This document shows positions 48,313-60,400 of a DNA stretch of 64,000 bases, piece after piece. The stretch is from Typha latifolia (Eukaryota > Streptophyta > Magnoliopsida > Poales > Typhaceae). Made by a program: the position numbers and the translations under genes. Location: assembly GCA_019914945.1 (NCBI GenBank), contig CM034100.1, forward strand, positions 1,005,209 through 1,069,208. Reading direction: 5' to 3'. A model generated the notes under the pieces. That model was not told where the DNA came from. It searched no databases and worked only from the letters and a program-made list of their open reading frames with translations. Within the stretch, counting starts at the first letter, position 1; every line of letters starts with the position of its first letter.

Positions 48313-48402
48313 CATTTCCATAATTCTTCTCCCCTTCCGCTCCACCACCTACCTTCGATTCCCACCTCTCACTCTCATCTTCATATTTTTTTTCTACTGA
48401 TA

Positions 48403-48468
48403 ATGTTACTACTACTGCTAGTACTACTCATAGCCACTAACAATGAGAAAGTTCTACTCCAGCGCTAG
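48403..48468 (+). other. Upstream ORF overlapping the LecRK start codon (21 codons)
   Basis: An ATG with A at -3 lies 40 bp upstream of the main start and opens a frame of 21 leucine-rich codons (MLLLLLVLLIATNNEK...). It ends 26 bases inside the LecRK coding sequence in another frame. It counts only if transcription begins upstream of 48403, which is likely but not shown. Confidence 0.55.
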
Positions 48469-50215
48469 CATAGTGCTGCTATTCCTATCACTATTACTAT
48501 TTCATTTGGATTCTAAGCGAGCTCTAACGCACGCTACAAAGTTTGATTTCGATTCTTTAACTCTGGCAAATTTAAAGCTCCTTGGCGACGCCCATCTCAA
48601 GAACGGCAGCATCCGCCTCACCCGCGACCTCCCCGTTCCCACCTCCGGCGCCGGCCGCGCGCTCTTCGCCGATCCCATCCCTATCCGCCACCCTTCCACT
48701 CGTCTCCCTCTTCCTTTCTCCACCTTCTTCTCCTTCTCTATCACCACGTTAAATCCTTCCTCCGTCGGCGGCGGCATAGCCTTCCTCCTCTCCCCCGATA
48801 ACTTCTCCATCGGCGACGCCGGCCCTTTCCTTGGCCTCCTCAATGCCGATTCAGCGGCCTCGTCGCTCGTCGCCGTGGAATTCGACACGCTCATGGACGT
48901 CGAGTTCGATGACATTAATGGAAACCACGTTGGCGTCGACCTCGGCAGCATGGTCTCCGCCCGGGTCGCCGATCTCGACGCTGCGGAGATCGACTTAAAA
49001 AGTGGGCTGCTCATCAACGCTTGGGTCGAACACACTGACGGTGGAGTCCTCCGCGTCTTCGTCTCGTATTCGGACGTCCGCCCCGCTGTCCCTGTCATCG
49101 AGTTTGCGTTGGATCTCGGGCAATTCGTCGAGGACTTCGCCTTCGCCGGCTTTGCCGCGTCCACACAGGGGAGCACGGAGATCCACAGCATCGAGTGGTG
49201 GAGCTTCTCGTCTCCTTCGCCTACCACCAACAATGTCGCCCCTTCTTCCAATTCAATTATTGCACCTCCCTCTCCGCTGCCGCCATCCGTAGCTCCCGTC
49301 GGCTCAAGCGATGCAAAAATTGTTTCGCCGCCGTCTTCGCCTTGCCATAACAACGGGCTATGTCGACAGGGTCCGGGGGCCGTCGCAGGAGTGGCGACGG
49401 CCGGGGCTTTCGTTGTCGCGTCCTTCGCCGGTTTCGCCTTCTGGATGTTCGCTAAAAGGTCTAAATCAGTCAAGAAATGGGAGAATTCTACGGCGGCGTC
49501 AGAGATTGTGAAGACGCCGAGGGAGTTCAGCTACAGGGAGCTCAGCGTCGCCACACGTGGCTTCGACTCCTCGCGAATCATCGGTCATGGCGCGTTCGGC
49601 ACGGTGTACAAAGGAATCATCCCGGAGACCGGGGCGATGGTGGCCGTCAAGAGATGCATCCGTAACAACAACGCCAATGGCGGCGATGGTAACACAAATG
49701 GAGGACAGGGGAGAACAGAGTTCCTCTCGGAGCTGTCCATCATCGCCAGCCTCCGGCACCGGAATCTAGTCCCCCTCCAAGGCTGGTGCCACGAGAAAGG
49801 CGAAATCCTCCTCGTATACGACTTCATGCTACACGGTAGCCTCGACAAAGCCCTGTTCGATCCCAATTCGCCGCCTCTGCCGTGGCAACACCGGAAGAAC
49901 ATCCTCATCGGCGTCGCCTCCGCCCTCGCCTACCTCCACCGCGAGTGCGACCGCCAGGTGATCCACCGCGACGTAAAGTCCAGCAACGTCATGCTCGACG
50001 AGGGCTACCTCGCCCGCCTCGGCGACTTCGGCCTCGCCCGCCAAGTAGAGCACGACAAGTCCCCCGACGCCACCGTCGCCGCCGGCACGATGGGCTACCT
50101 GGCCCCGGAATACCTCCTCACCGGGCGCGCCACCGAGAAGACCGACGTGTTCAGCTTCGGCGCCGTAATCCTCGAAGTGGCGTGCGGCCGCCGCCCTATC
50201 GATGACGACGATGTT

Positions 50216-50250
<35 letters not shown>

Positions 50251-50668
50251 CCCGGCGAGCAACGTTCGGCGGTTCAGTAATTTGGTTGAATGGGTGTGGG
50301 GGCTTCACGGCGATGGGAGAATTCTCGAGGCCGTGGATCGGAGATTAGAGAACGAGTTCGAAGAAGGAGAGATGAGAAGGGTGTTATTAGTTGGTCTCGC
50401 TTGCTCGAGTCCGGACCCGGTGATGCGGCCGGCGATGAGAGGCGTCGTGCAAATGCTTAACGGCGAGGCGGAGCCTCCGCTCGTGCCGGGGTCAAAGCCG
50501 TCCATGAGCTTCTCTACTACTAACCACCAACTACTACTAAGCCTGCAAGATAGTGTCTCGGATTGCAATGATATGAGAATCAATATCTCTTGCTCTTGGT
50601 CGGCTTCGTCTTCTTCCCCTCTGAGAGGTTCCTTCCATGGCGGCGGCGGAGAAGACGGAGTGAATTGA
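48443..50668 (+). CDS. L-type lectin-domain receptor kinase, clade VIII-like (741 aa)
   Basis: Plasma-membrane receptor-like kinase with an extracellular legume-lectin domain. Intronless, GC-rich, 741 codons. Signal peptide at about 1-27; lectin domain at about 30-258 (FDFDSLTLANLKLLGDA, VAVEFDTLMD, DINGNHVGVDL, GFAASTQGSTEIHSIEWWSF). A Ser/Pro-rich stalk with a C-x-x-N-x-x-C pattern comes next, then a transmembrane helix at about 313-336. The Ser/Thr kinase domain has the Gly loop GHGAFG near 380, VAVKR with Lys near 402, HRD near 508 and DFG near 527, and continues with GTMGYLAPEYL and VACGRRPID. Kinase residues closely follow Arabidopsis LecRK-VIII members. Two insertions are unusual: an Asn/Gly-rich stretch after VAVKR and a run of 12 Asn at about 592-603. 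Catalytic residues are all present. Confidence 0.93.
50216..50251 (+). repeat. (AAC)12 coding microsatellite
   Basis: Twelve uninterrupted AAC codons encode polyasparagine in the C-lobe of the LecRK kinase domain, between GRRPIDDDDV and the LVEWVWGLH segment. Confidence 0.95.
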
Positions 50669-53600
50669 CCGGGTGGTGGTCGGATTCGTAACAATTTTTG
50701 TCGGATACTAGTATGGACATATGTACATGTGTATTTGTTATTTCTAATGCATTCATTTATATTTATATTAATCTTGGTTTAGATCATACGACTCAATATG
50801 AGCTCACTTTAAAATGTTGTTTGGTTTATATTAAGATAGATGCACTATCTAATTTAAAAATTATTATTTAATTTAGTACACTAAATTTAAAAAATTAATT
50901 AGATTTAAATAAATTTTTTTTGCCATCCATTTAAATCAAAGGACCATCCAAATATAAATATCTTTCTTCTGTTATTTTAATTTCAACTCAACTTCCACTC
51001 TAACCCAATCTCAATTCAACTCTAACCCATCTGTCTCTTCTTCTTTTATTTTCATAATCAACCACTTATTTACTAAATACATTATTATGAAATATAATTA
51101 ACTAAACATATATCTAACAGATACAATGTTAAGACATACAATCAATCAAACAAGCCATATATTTCTCTAGATATAACATTTAGAGAAATATGTATCTCTT
51201 AATACACATGTATTTTTAAATACAAGAAATCAAATAACTTTTAAATACCTAAATCTTAGGTGTTTATATATACCGTGAATCTTGACAAACTATTGTCAAC
51301 GTGATGAAATATGACTTCCATTTTGTTGTTGGAAGGTTGGTGTCATGACTCATGACTCAAGAGCATGAGCATGAGTAGGCCATTGTCTCCTTCCTAAATG
51401 TCCCTATACTTTTTTAAAATATTTTATTTACTTGAATGTCTTTCTGAAATAGATACTTATATATTTATTTCTCAAAATATATGTTATACGTATAAATATT
51501 CTTTTGATTACTTTTTAAGTTAACTCTTAGCAATTTAATAAAAATACTCTTTGCTAAAATAAATCTATAGAATTAGAATAAAAATAAAATTTATCTTTTT
51601 ATATTTTAAATATTTAATTTTAATGGTTAGTTAACTCTCACGTATATCAATCTTAGAGATTTTTGAAGAATATATATATATATATATGCAAAAACCTCAA
51701 TTTTTAAAGTCGCAATCTTTTTGTTATTTGGCTTCTTGTAAACTTGATAGAAATAGAACACTTGACAACTAAAGTGTCACTATCAAGGTAGACTAGCAAC
51801 AACACAAAACCATTGCCAATTTAGACATGTGTAAAGCACTTCGGAGTACACACACGAATGATTAATTAAATTTGATGGGTTGGTGAGAGTGGATGGTGGA
51901 TAATTGAGTTAACCAATGATTAGCCCATATGACTAGGTTTGTAGAAGAAGCAAGGTGGAGCCTGATTAGATAGAAAATTCTTTCTTGGCTCTAGCTCGGC
52001 TTGAACTCGAAATCAGCTCAATATAATTAGTTTTAGATCGGCTCGTCTCAAACTTGTGAAAAGCTTGAGCTTAGCTCGGTAGCTTTGGCAAAGTGTCTTA
52101 TGGGCATAGAAATAGAGGTGATTATCGGTCGGGCTAGACTGAGTTCTAGTCGAGCTTTTAGGTCAATCCAGACTTAAATATTAGTTCACGGCCTGACTCA
52201 AATAGAAGTGATTATCAGCCGGGTCTAAACTGAGCTCAGGCACAAGTTAGAGCCAGGATTGGACAAGTCAGGTCCAACAATCACCTCTACATAGAAATAA
52301 CAGTTCAATAAAACGGTTGCTTAAATTTATCAGCATCAACGTCCCAGTATTTAATAAGGCAATATTTTCTGGACACTAAATATATAGCGAATGTTTCTCA
52401 TAAATTTTACATTCATAATATTGCAGTATAGAAATAAAGGTGGTAAGGTTATACATTTTCATTAATAGTCAAGACTAATTGGCATCAGGGTAAATCATGT
52501 AGGCTTGTCAGCATGAGCAAAAATAGATTTATAATAGTTGCCAAAATTTTAACACTGAATCTTATTAAATTTTTGTCTACAAAACCACTAACTATCAGAA
52601 TAAAATATCCACACAGAGAATTAGAAGCTTGTGGATAGTAAAGGCATGATTGTCGAAGAGTTTGGAAGAAAAAGATTTTGGGTAAGGTAGAGGCGTAGGG
52701 GCCTAGTAGCCGGAGAGTAGTAGCCACAAGAGTGAGATTTAGAATGTGGAAGAAGATTTTGAGCAAGATATATAATCTAAGGTTTAGAGCTTTTAGAGTT
52801 ATATATATTTTTTAAGATTCGTTGGATCTTTTATATATATATATATATATTCGAGTTTGAGTGAGCTAGGTTTGATTCAACAAGATTAATTCTTTGAGCT
52901 TGCTAATAAAAGCTCAGTTCAGCTTGTTTAGAGCACGACTTGTGAGCCATGAGCCCCACTTAGAGACCAGCTGAAAGTTACTTGTGTGGTCCCATTGTAA
53001 GGTTAGAATGGTTGATGGCTACTGTGCATCCTCTATCTCGCCCTATCAGTTTCCACCATTTGTACTGTTTTCTTAGATTGTATCACAAATAGTAGTGCAT
53101 CAGGTGGTGGAGCTAGAATGTTATTACAAGAACAATTACTCAGAATTTAAATAAAAAAATTTGTATAGTTACCAAAAGATAATGACATTTTTTTAATACA
53201 AAAAGCTAAAGAAGTTTAATAAAAAGAAAGCCTCATCTCAAATACAACCGCAACTAGAATTTTAAAAATATTATTAATGGTAGAGTTAATAGTTTAGACA
53301 GCCTGAATTAATCCATAGATCGAAAAAGAAAGAGCTGCGGAAATAATTCAGCTGTTCATCTTAGGTAAACTCTATATATGAAGATTTTCATATGTTTGAT
53401 TGCTTCACTTGATTCATCTTTTAAGAAAGACTATTTTCAGTAGTAAATAAGTCACTTTTTTAATTTATTTTTTGTAATCAAACGTCAAAATAAAGAAGAG
53501 TAATTTCTTCGCATTTTATATTTTTATACCTATACTTTATCCATGTTATTATTAATGAGTTCTAATTAAATGCCAAAAGCGTCGTTGGAACCAAAATGTT

Positions 53601-53949
53601 GTTCATTTCAACGTCGGGAAGCCGAAGCCATTCGTGCGTGGGAGATCACTCGCTTGCTCCGAGAAATTAGTAGAGCTTCTGGTCCTCAACGTTTCACCTC
53701 CAGACATGTCCGCGAATCCCATCCGCCTCTCTCGGAGACGAATTCGACGTCTAAATCCATACCCTCTTCTCCTCCTCTTCCTTTCCTATCCCACCTCAGG
53801 CGGTTCTTGTCCAAATGTGAGATGTTGGTTCGTTTTCTTTTCTGGGTATAGTGGATGCATGTCGAGAGTTTGTAGAATTGCGTCTGTGAAGTCGTTTGTT
53901 TGATTTGAGTGAGGACGAGAGAAGGAAGGGGTGAGAGTTTGCTTGCGAG
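50669..53949. other. Intergenic region with transposon remnants
   Basis: 3' UTR of the LecRK gene, then AT-rich spacer. 50815-51152 may be a MITE: TTGTTTGGTTTA on the left, with a loosely inverted match TAGTTTG-type sequence on the right, no clear target duplication. Sequences rich in GAGCTCG/GAGCTTG words lie at 51990-52080 and 52850-52960. The hAT-like element at 52113-52289 is listed separately. The final 250 bp are pyrimidine-rich and likely the leader of the next kinase gene. An ATG-initiated 93-codon frame at 53570-53851 is probably leader or promoter sequence. Confidence 0.45.
52113..52289. mobile_element. Non-autonomous hAT-type MITE, 177 bp
   Basis: Termini TAGAGGTGATT (left) and AATCACCTCTA (right) are perfect 11-bp inverted repeats and fit the hAT terminal consensus. 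The element is flanked by the exact 8-bp duplication CATAGAAA at 52105-52112 and 52290-52297, and eight bases is the hAT signature. The interior, rich in GGTCGGGCT/GCCGGGTCT words, has no coding capacity. A second copy of the left end, TAGAAGTGATTATCAGCCGGG, begins at 52203. Confidence 0.82.
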
Positions 53950-56669
53950 ATGAGCTGTTTTTCTTGTTTCACGTCTGATGAGAAGAAGGCGACAAAGAGG
54001 ATCGATCAGAAGAAGGAACCAGCGGCCGTGCTGGTCACAAGGAGGGAGAGTGAGTTGCCCAGAAGATGTGGTAAGATGCCATTACTTTATTCTCTACATT
54101 AATGGAGAAGTTGCTTTTTGATCAAATGTTTTAAACCATTCTCTAATGAAATTAAAGATTGTCATTTTATTGTGTTGGGTTATATTATATATGCTGAAAT
54201 TTTTGAGTAATTGTCATTTAGCAAAATGCCGTTACACAACAATGCGACCTCACTCCCATTACTACTAAGGTTTTGTTCGTGATCCATGGAGTCCTAGTAG
54301 GATATATAACTCGCCACCTCTTTGGTTAAATCTGTTCATGAACTTCTCCGTAGCCTGGACAATATTAAAAGTTATAGTAGGATTAATACTTGGTCCTCTC
54401 CATATAGATATAATGAATATCTTGTCACCATTTTGTTAAGGCGTATCTTTGATTAACTTAGGAAAGAAAAGGATGATTTCTGAGATATCAGACATACATA
54501 GGCTTATAGTTGTTAGCTGCTTATGCAGAAAGCGCCATACAAAAGACGATACCAGAAGCTTCATCGAAAAGAGAATCTGGCAATGGAAACATTGCAGCAC
54601 AAACATTTACATTCCGGGAGCTGGCCACAGCTACCAAGAATTTTCGGGCTGATTGCTTGCTAGGTGAAGGGGGTTTCGGAAGAGTTTATAAAGGGCGTCT
54701 TGACAAAACTGGCCAGGTACTTGTGTTCTTTGACATCCATCACTTACTCAATTGAGTTTATGGTGGGTTCCTTGACAATATGACTGATTGAGATCTCATG
54801 AGTTTATGCACTAGTAGTCTAATACCATCTTGTTGGCACCAGCTTGTGGCTGTCAAGCAACTGGATAAGAATGGTCTTCAAGGAAACAAAGAGTTCCTTG
54901 TTGAGGTTCTAATGCTCAGTCTTCTTCACCATCAGAATCTAGTCAACCTTATCGGATATTGTGCAGATGGAGATCAAAGGCTTCTGGTGTATGAGTTTAT
55001 GCGTCTGGGTTCACTGGAAGACCATTTGCTTGGTTTGTTTCTTTAAATTCTCCAGCATTATTTCATATTCCCTTCTGCAGTATGTCACACCATCATGTTC
55101 TCTTGATACAAAGAGTTTCTACATGAGCATTGAAATATTTGACCATTCATGCATATGAAAATCATTTGGATATCAATTGATGGTGATACATAGGGTTGTT
55201 TGTTCTAGGATAGCCCGTCCTATAGTTTATTGGTAGTCGAGTGTGTTGTTTGTCTAAATTAAGTCATGAACTACTGTGTTTGCAGATATCTCTTATGATC
55301 AGAGGCCATTAAGCTGGTATACCAGAATGAAGATAGCTTTAGGTGCTGCTAAAGGTCTAGAATACCTTCATGAAAAGGCCAACCCACCTGTCATTTACCG
55401 TGACCTCAAATCATCCAATATCCTACTCGATCAAGACTATAATCCAAAACTTTCTGATTTTGGACTGGCTAAGCTTGGCCCTGTTGGAGACAAAATACAT
55501 GTCTCCTCGAGGGTGATGGGGACGTATGGCTACTGTGCACCAGAATATGCAAGAGCAGGTGAACTCACAGTTAAGTCAGATGTGTATAGTTTTGGAGTTG
55601 TTCTTCTGGAGCTAATCACAGGGAGAAGAGCTGTCAACACAAGTAGACCAACAAATGAACAGATTTTGGTAAACTGGGTATGATTCACAAACTTTATTCT
55701 TGAGCATCTTAAATACTATATTTCTTAGTAACTTTCCCTGGATTGATATTCCGTTGGTACTTATTTGAGATTGTCATAAATCAATCAAAGAATTATATGC
55801 GAATGATTGTATTTAATTTTTCTTGCATATATTAGAAGTGTTCTGCCTCTGCTTATACATGCTTACTATTAAATCTTCAATCGCCGGTCCTAACCTTGGA
55901 TAAAGGAAGCGGGTTGCAGTTGGTAGAGTAAAACACTAAAACCTTTTGTCTGCATTGTCTTCCTTTCCTTTGAAATAGATGAATGAGATTGTTCAAGATA
56001 ACCCAAGTCCGCAAACAAGTGATCCTAGTTTTCAGTATTCCATCTATGCAACTCTTTCAAGATTCACATAGTTCGTGTTGGAGCCTTAAAGATTTAAATA
56101 GTTTCAGCATTCATTCTATAGAAAGTTTGCACTAAGATAGCTGAATGGAGAAGAAGAATCCATTACAACTAATGCCAAACAGTTGGATTAAAGATTTGCT
56201 CTTCTTGTTCTTCTTGTAGATTGTATAGGCCCTCTGGTACTTCCTCAGGTTTCAAGTTCGTAATCCTTGATGTATTTTTTGACTCTAATAGGCACAGCCG
56301 ATGTTCAAAGACCAGAAGAGGTTCTCAGAGCTTGTTGACCCACTTCTTGAAGGAGACTACCCAGAGAGAGGCTTGAATCAAGCTGTTGCTGTAGCTGCTA
56401 TGTGTCTACAGGAGGAAGCCTCAGTCCGTCCATTAATGGCTGATGTCGCTGTGGCTTTGAGCTTCCTGATGGCTTCGGATAGTGAGGATGAGAGCTCGGC
56501 TCGTCCATCTCAACCCCCACTCTTTGAATCTAATGCTCTAGTAGGTGATTACAGCAACCATGAAGAGGAGAGTGCCGTTGATCGGCAGCGTGCTGTTGCA
56601 GAGGCCATTGAGTGGGGATCGAACTCCAGACGCAACCAGCGACCCCGAAGTGAGATTAGTTTGTTGTGA
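53950..56669 (+). CDS. Receptor-like cytoplasmic kinase, RLCK-VII / PBS1-like (422 aa)
   Basis: Ser/Thr kinase of the PBS1-like group, which works under surface receptors in immunity and growth signalling. Five exons (53950-54070, 54529-54716, 54843-55032, 55286-55677, 56292-56669) give 422 residues in frame. The N-terminus [13 protein letters not shown] has Cys3 and Cys6 as likely palmitoylation sites but no Gly2 for myristoylation. Kinase features: [48 protein letters not shown] (YRD, usual in this group); DFGLAKLGP; an activation segment with [16 protein letters not shown]; and the RLCK-VII phrase [13 protein letters not shown]. The tail is acidic then basic. All catalytic residues are present. 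The exact orthologue among PBL proteins is not decided. Confidence 0.93.
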
Positions 56670-57428
56670 AACTAGAAACTTTTTGGTGCTTGTATTTTTA
56701 CTGCAACTGCTACAAATATGATTACGATAGAAAGCTATCCCAAATAATTGGGTTGAATTTGAGAGTCATTTTCCAGTCTTTCCGTTCAACTCCATTTTTT
56801 GAGGAATTTTTTCCTGAAGCTAAGGCTATCAAGTCTCTTATAATTACTCTCATCTGAAATTAAACGCTGCTTAGTGGTGAATAATTCATATTGTCAACTC
56901 TCACGGGCATTCATTTTTTGTTTTACGATACAATTTCTGCATCATAAAATATAAGCAATCTCACCCTCTCATGAAGCATGAGAGAATACTAACATTAACA
57001 AGCTCATTCCTTGTGTTCAGATTTACTCCTATTCTGCACCTACAAGAATTCTAATATTTTTTATAGCAACGTTTCAACGTAGCATTGCCTGCACCTTGTC
57101 ACGTGTTCGCATCAGTAACTGTACTAGAGGAAGGTGCATACTTATTATAGGAAATAGATGTCCAGACAGTGCATTACATCCAATGGACTGCCAAATGCAT
57201 TGAAATTTTGTCTTCAAAGATTGGACAAGTACTGTCCTTATTAGCCAATATGGAGCAACGTTTTCAGTAGAAGCTATTGACATTTTGCATTGCATATCTC
57301 ACCACAAGCTAGTATTATTTAAATTTACATATCATCATGACCGCTGCTGTGCATTCCCATCAGAAGCAGAGCATTCCATATGGATGACAAGTCTCCTGCT
57401 GGTCATTTGGTATATCTTCTTTCTGTTA
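56670..57428. other. Convergent 3' region of RLCK-VII and IVD genes
   Basis: Both 3' UTRs face each other here. No additional gene or RNA is recognised. Confidence 0.5.
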
Positions 57429-60400
57429 TTATTCCTCTTTGAAGAGCTCACGACCAATTATCATTCTTCTTATCTCACTGGTACCAGCACCAATCTCAAA
57501 TAGCTTTGCATCTCTTAGAAGGCGACCAGTTGGGTACTCATTTACATATCCATTGCCACCAAGACACTGGATAGCCTGTGGGTAATGAGAGGTAAAATAT
57601 TAAATCGTGAGGGATGTTACAAAGTCACATATTTGAGTTTGGAAAGAATTAACTATTAAATCGTGAGGGATGTTACAAAGTCACATATTTGAGTTTGGAA
57701 AGAATCAACTATTTTCCTTGTCCTGTGTTGCTCACTACTAATAGTACGGTAGTAGAAAAAGTAGCAACACAATTTAAACAACTAAAATGTTCATAATATT
57801 CCAAAGCAGCCCTGAGAAATGATTGATCAACTTCCCAAAGCAGTTTCCACTGTCAGTAATCAGTTAATATTACGACAGAAAAAATAGAAAGGAAATTATA
57901 ATAGAATCATTGAGCTAGTCTGTGGTGGCTTTCCACTGTAAACATTAATTTACTGATCAAGTTTCTGTTCAGTTGGCCTGTTGGCCACCATATGTTGCCC
58001 TTCAGGCAGACATTCAGGTACCTTTCAAGTTATCTTTGAGGATATTTTGGAAAATATAGATGACAAGAGCTTCATGAAGAAAGTTTCTTTTACCTGAAGA
58101 GCAACCTGAGTGGCCTTTTCGGCAGCAAGAAGAATAACTCCTGCACAGTCCTAAAGAAATGGAATACATACAAGTTTAGAACACTGAAGTTCATTTAGGA
58201 AAGCACCACAATGGAAGATAACTTCAGCTGCAATGGTTGATGATGGCGAAAGCGTAGGAAGTATCTATAGTAAAGCAGTATGTAAAGAGATTTTGTTAAA
58301 ACAGCACAGAGAAGTTAGAATTCTCAATATAAATCCTCCACTAATGCATTGCATGTGCTCACAGGCAAAACAATAATGTAAGATACACTAAAGTTTAAAA
58401 GGAATTTCTTTCTAAAGATTAGTTTAGCTTGTTGCAATTTTATTATGCTCATTGTATGACACCATCACCCAAAATACGAGCAAATAATCGACATGTATGA
58501 GACTATAAGCATAAGAATGACAATATTGAGATAATACAGTGAGTGCTAAATCTTTGACACGAGATTGGAAATTAGATGGTTAACCACTGTATTTGGGATT
58601 AATCTTTTGGCATCAAACATGGTTAGGTAGGACAATTTTGGATCAATGAGGTCCTAAAAGAAACATAGGTAAACATCACGCTGCTATATAATTAAAGCAG
58701 AGACTTAAAATTCAAATGTAAGAATGGCATAACATCAAAATGCAAGACATAAGACAAAGAAACTGATGTGAACAGAACCTTCCGGTCAACTTTCCCATTA
58801 TCACAATCCCTAGCAACAGAGTATACGAATGCCCTGGAAAAGGAAAAAGAGAATAAAATGTGATCAGAATTTGCTAGATGAAACTGCAGGTCAAAGTTTC
58901 AAATATAGAAATCCTTACCTCGATGATTGCAAGGAAGTATACATGTCAGCTAACTTCCCCTATATTTACATGAAGTAACAAATTCCTTAATTATTTCTTC
59001 TGTATGTAAGTCTGGGAAATCTGGGAAATAAGTACATTAATTCTGTAAAGACAAACCTGTATGAACTGAAATTCTCCAATTGGATGCCCAAATTGTTCTC
59101 TCTGGCGGACATAGGGAATAGCAACATCAAGGCATGACTGCATAAGGCCAAGGGGACCAGCAGCTAAAACAAGTCTTTCCAAATCTAAACCCGACATCAT
59201 GACATAAACTCCTGTGACAAAAAAAAGAAGAAAGAATTGATCATTCAAGATAATTGATCATCAAAAGACCTCACCAACAGACTATGATAGGGTATAATTT
59301 TGGTCAAAGATGGAACATCCCTGAGTTCAGAAAAGAGAAGGACTGAACTGCAAGATTGTGAATTTTACACCAGAATCACCTTGTTTCCCTCGAGATAACA
59401 ACAAGAAGAGTACCTTTTCCTTCTTGGCCAAGTATGTTTTCTTCCGGTACAAAACAATTCTCGAAAACAAGCTCACATCTGTAGAACATGTGCCATAGAC
59501 AGAATGTAATGATCTTGCCTCCTCAGCATGTAAATGAGTAGATCGTCCCAGAAGGGAAAATAATAATAATAATAATAAGAACAGTAACGTACGTGTCACT
59601 TCCCCGCATACCAAGTTTGTCCAACTTCTGGGCAGTACTGAATCTGCAAAGAAGAAATAAGTTTAACATGATGAAAATTTATTTTTAAAACATATTCATT
59701 TGAAAACTATACAATAATTTTATTAAATCTTCTAATTTTATCAATTTCTTCTCTGATAAAGATAAAGAAGAACATAGTCACATACAACCCTTAAATAATC
59801 CATGCACCACAACAAAAAAATATAATATAAGTACACAGCACAATTCAAGAATTTCTAGTGGCATTAGAGATTTTTTCCTTTTGAGAAATGTGAATTTCAT
59901 GAATTCCAAAAATATAGGAAAACAAAGGCTAAACAAAGTTTCCATGAGTCTGGATAAAGATGAAGAAGAACTTAAAATTGAATATTACCCTGGCATCCCT
60001 TTCTCAATTATAAATGCAGTTATTCCTTTGGATCCAGCAGAAATATCTGTCTTCGCATAAACAACCTGTTCTACATTCAATATATTAGTGACAATCTAAT
60101 GAGCATAACTGAAGCAGCCAGCATAGAGAATTAAGAGACAATACAGTTGCTTTTTACTAACAAGGCAATATGCTTAGGTAAGCAGACTCTAGATGTAAGG
60201 CATGTTTAAACTGATGCGAGTCATGAAATAAAATATTGATTAGGCTACCAGCAGTCCTATGCTGATAAGACAAAATTATGATGAAATTCATGAAACTACG
60301 TGAAACCTAAAATATTGATATTTGATAAGGTCATGTACCAGCAGTCATTTGCTCTAACATATAACACGGATAATAATGATAACAAAAGCTCTTCAAATAA

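Noticed and set aside
48502..49473. 323-codon minus-strand frame
   Set aside because: Antisense shadow of the GC-rich LecRK lectin domain; no similarity and no splice or promoter support.
53570..53851. 93-codon ATG frame upstream of the RLCK-VII gene
   Set aside because: Ends before the kinase start in pyrimidine-rich leader-like DNA; it could be an upstream ORF only if transcription starts before 53570, which the sequence does not show.
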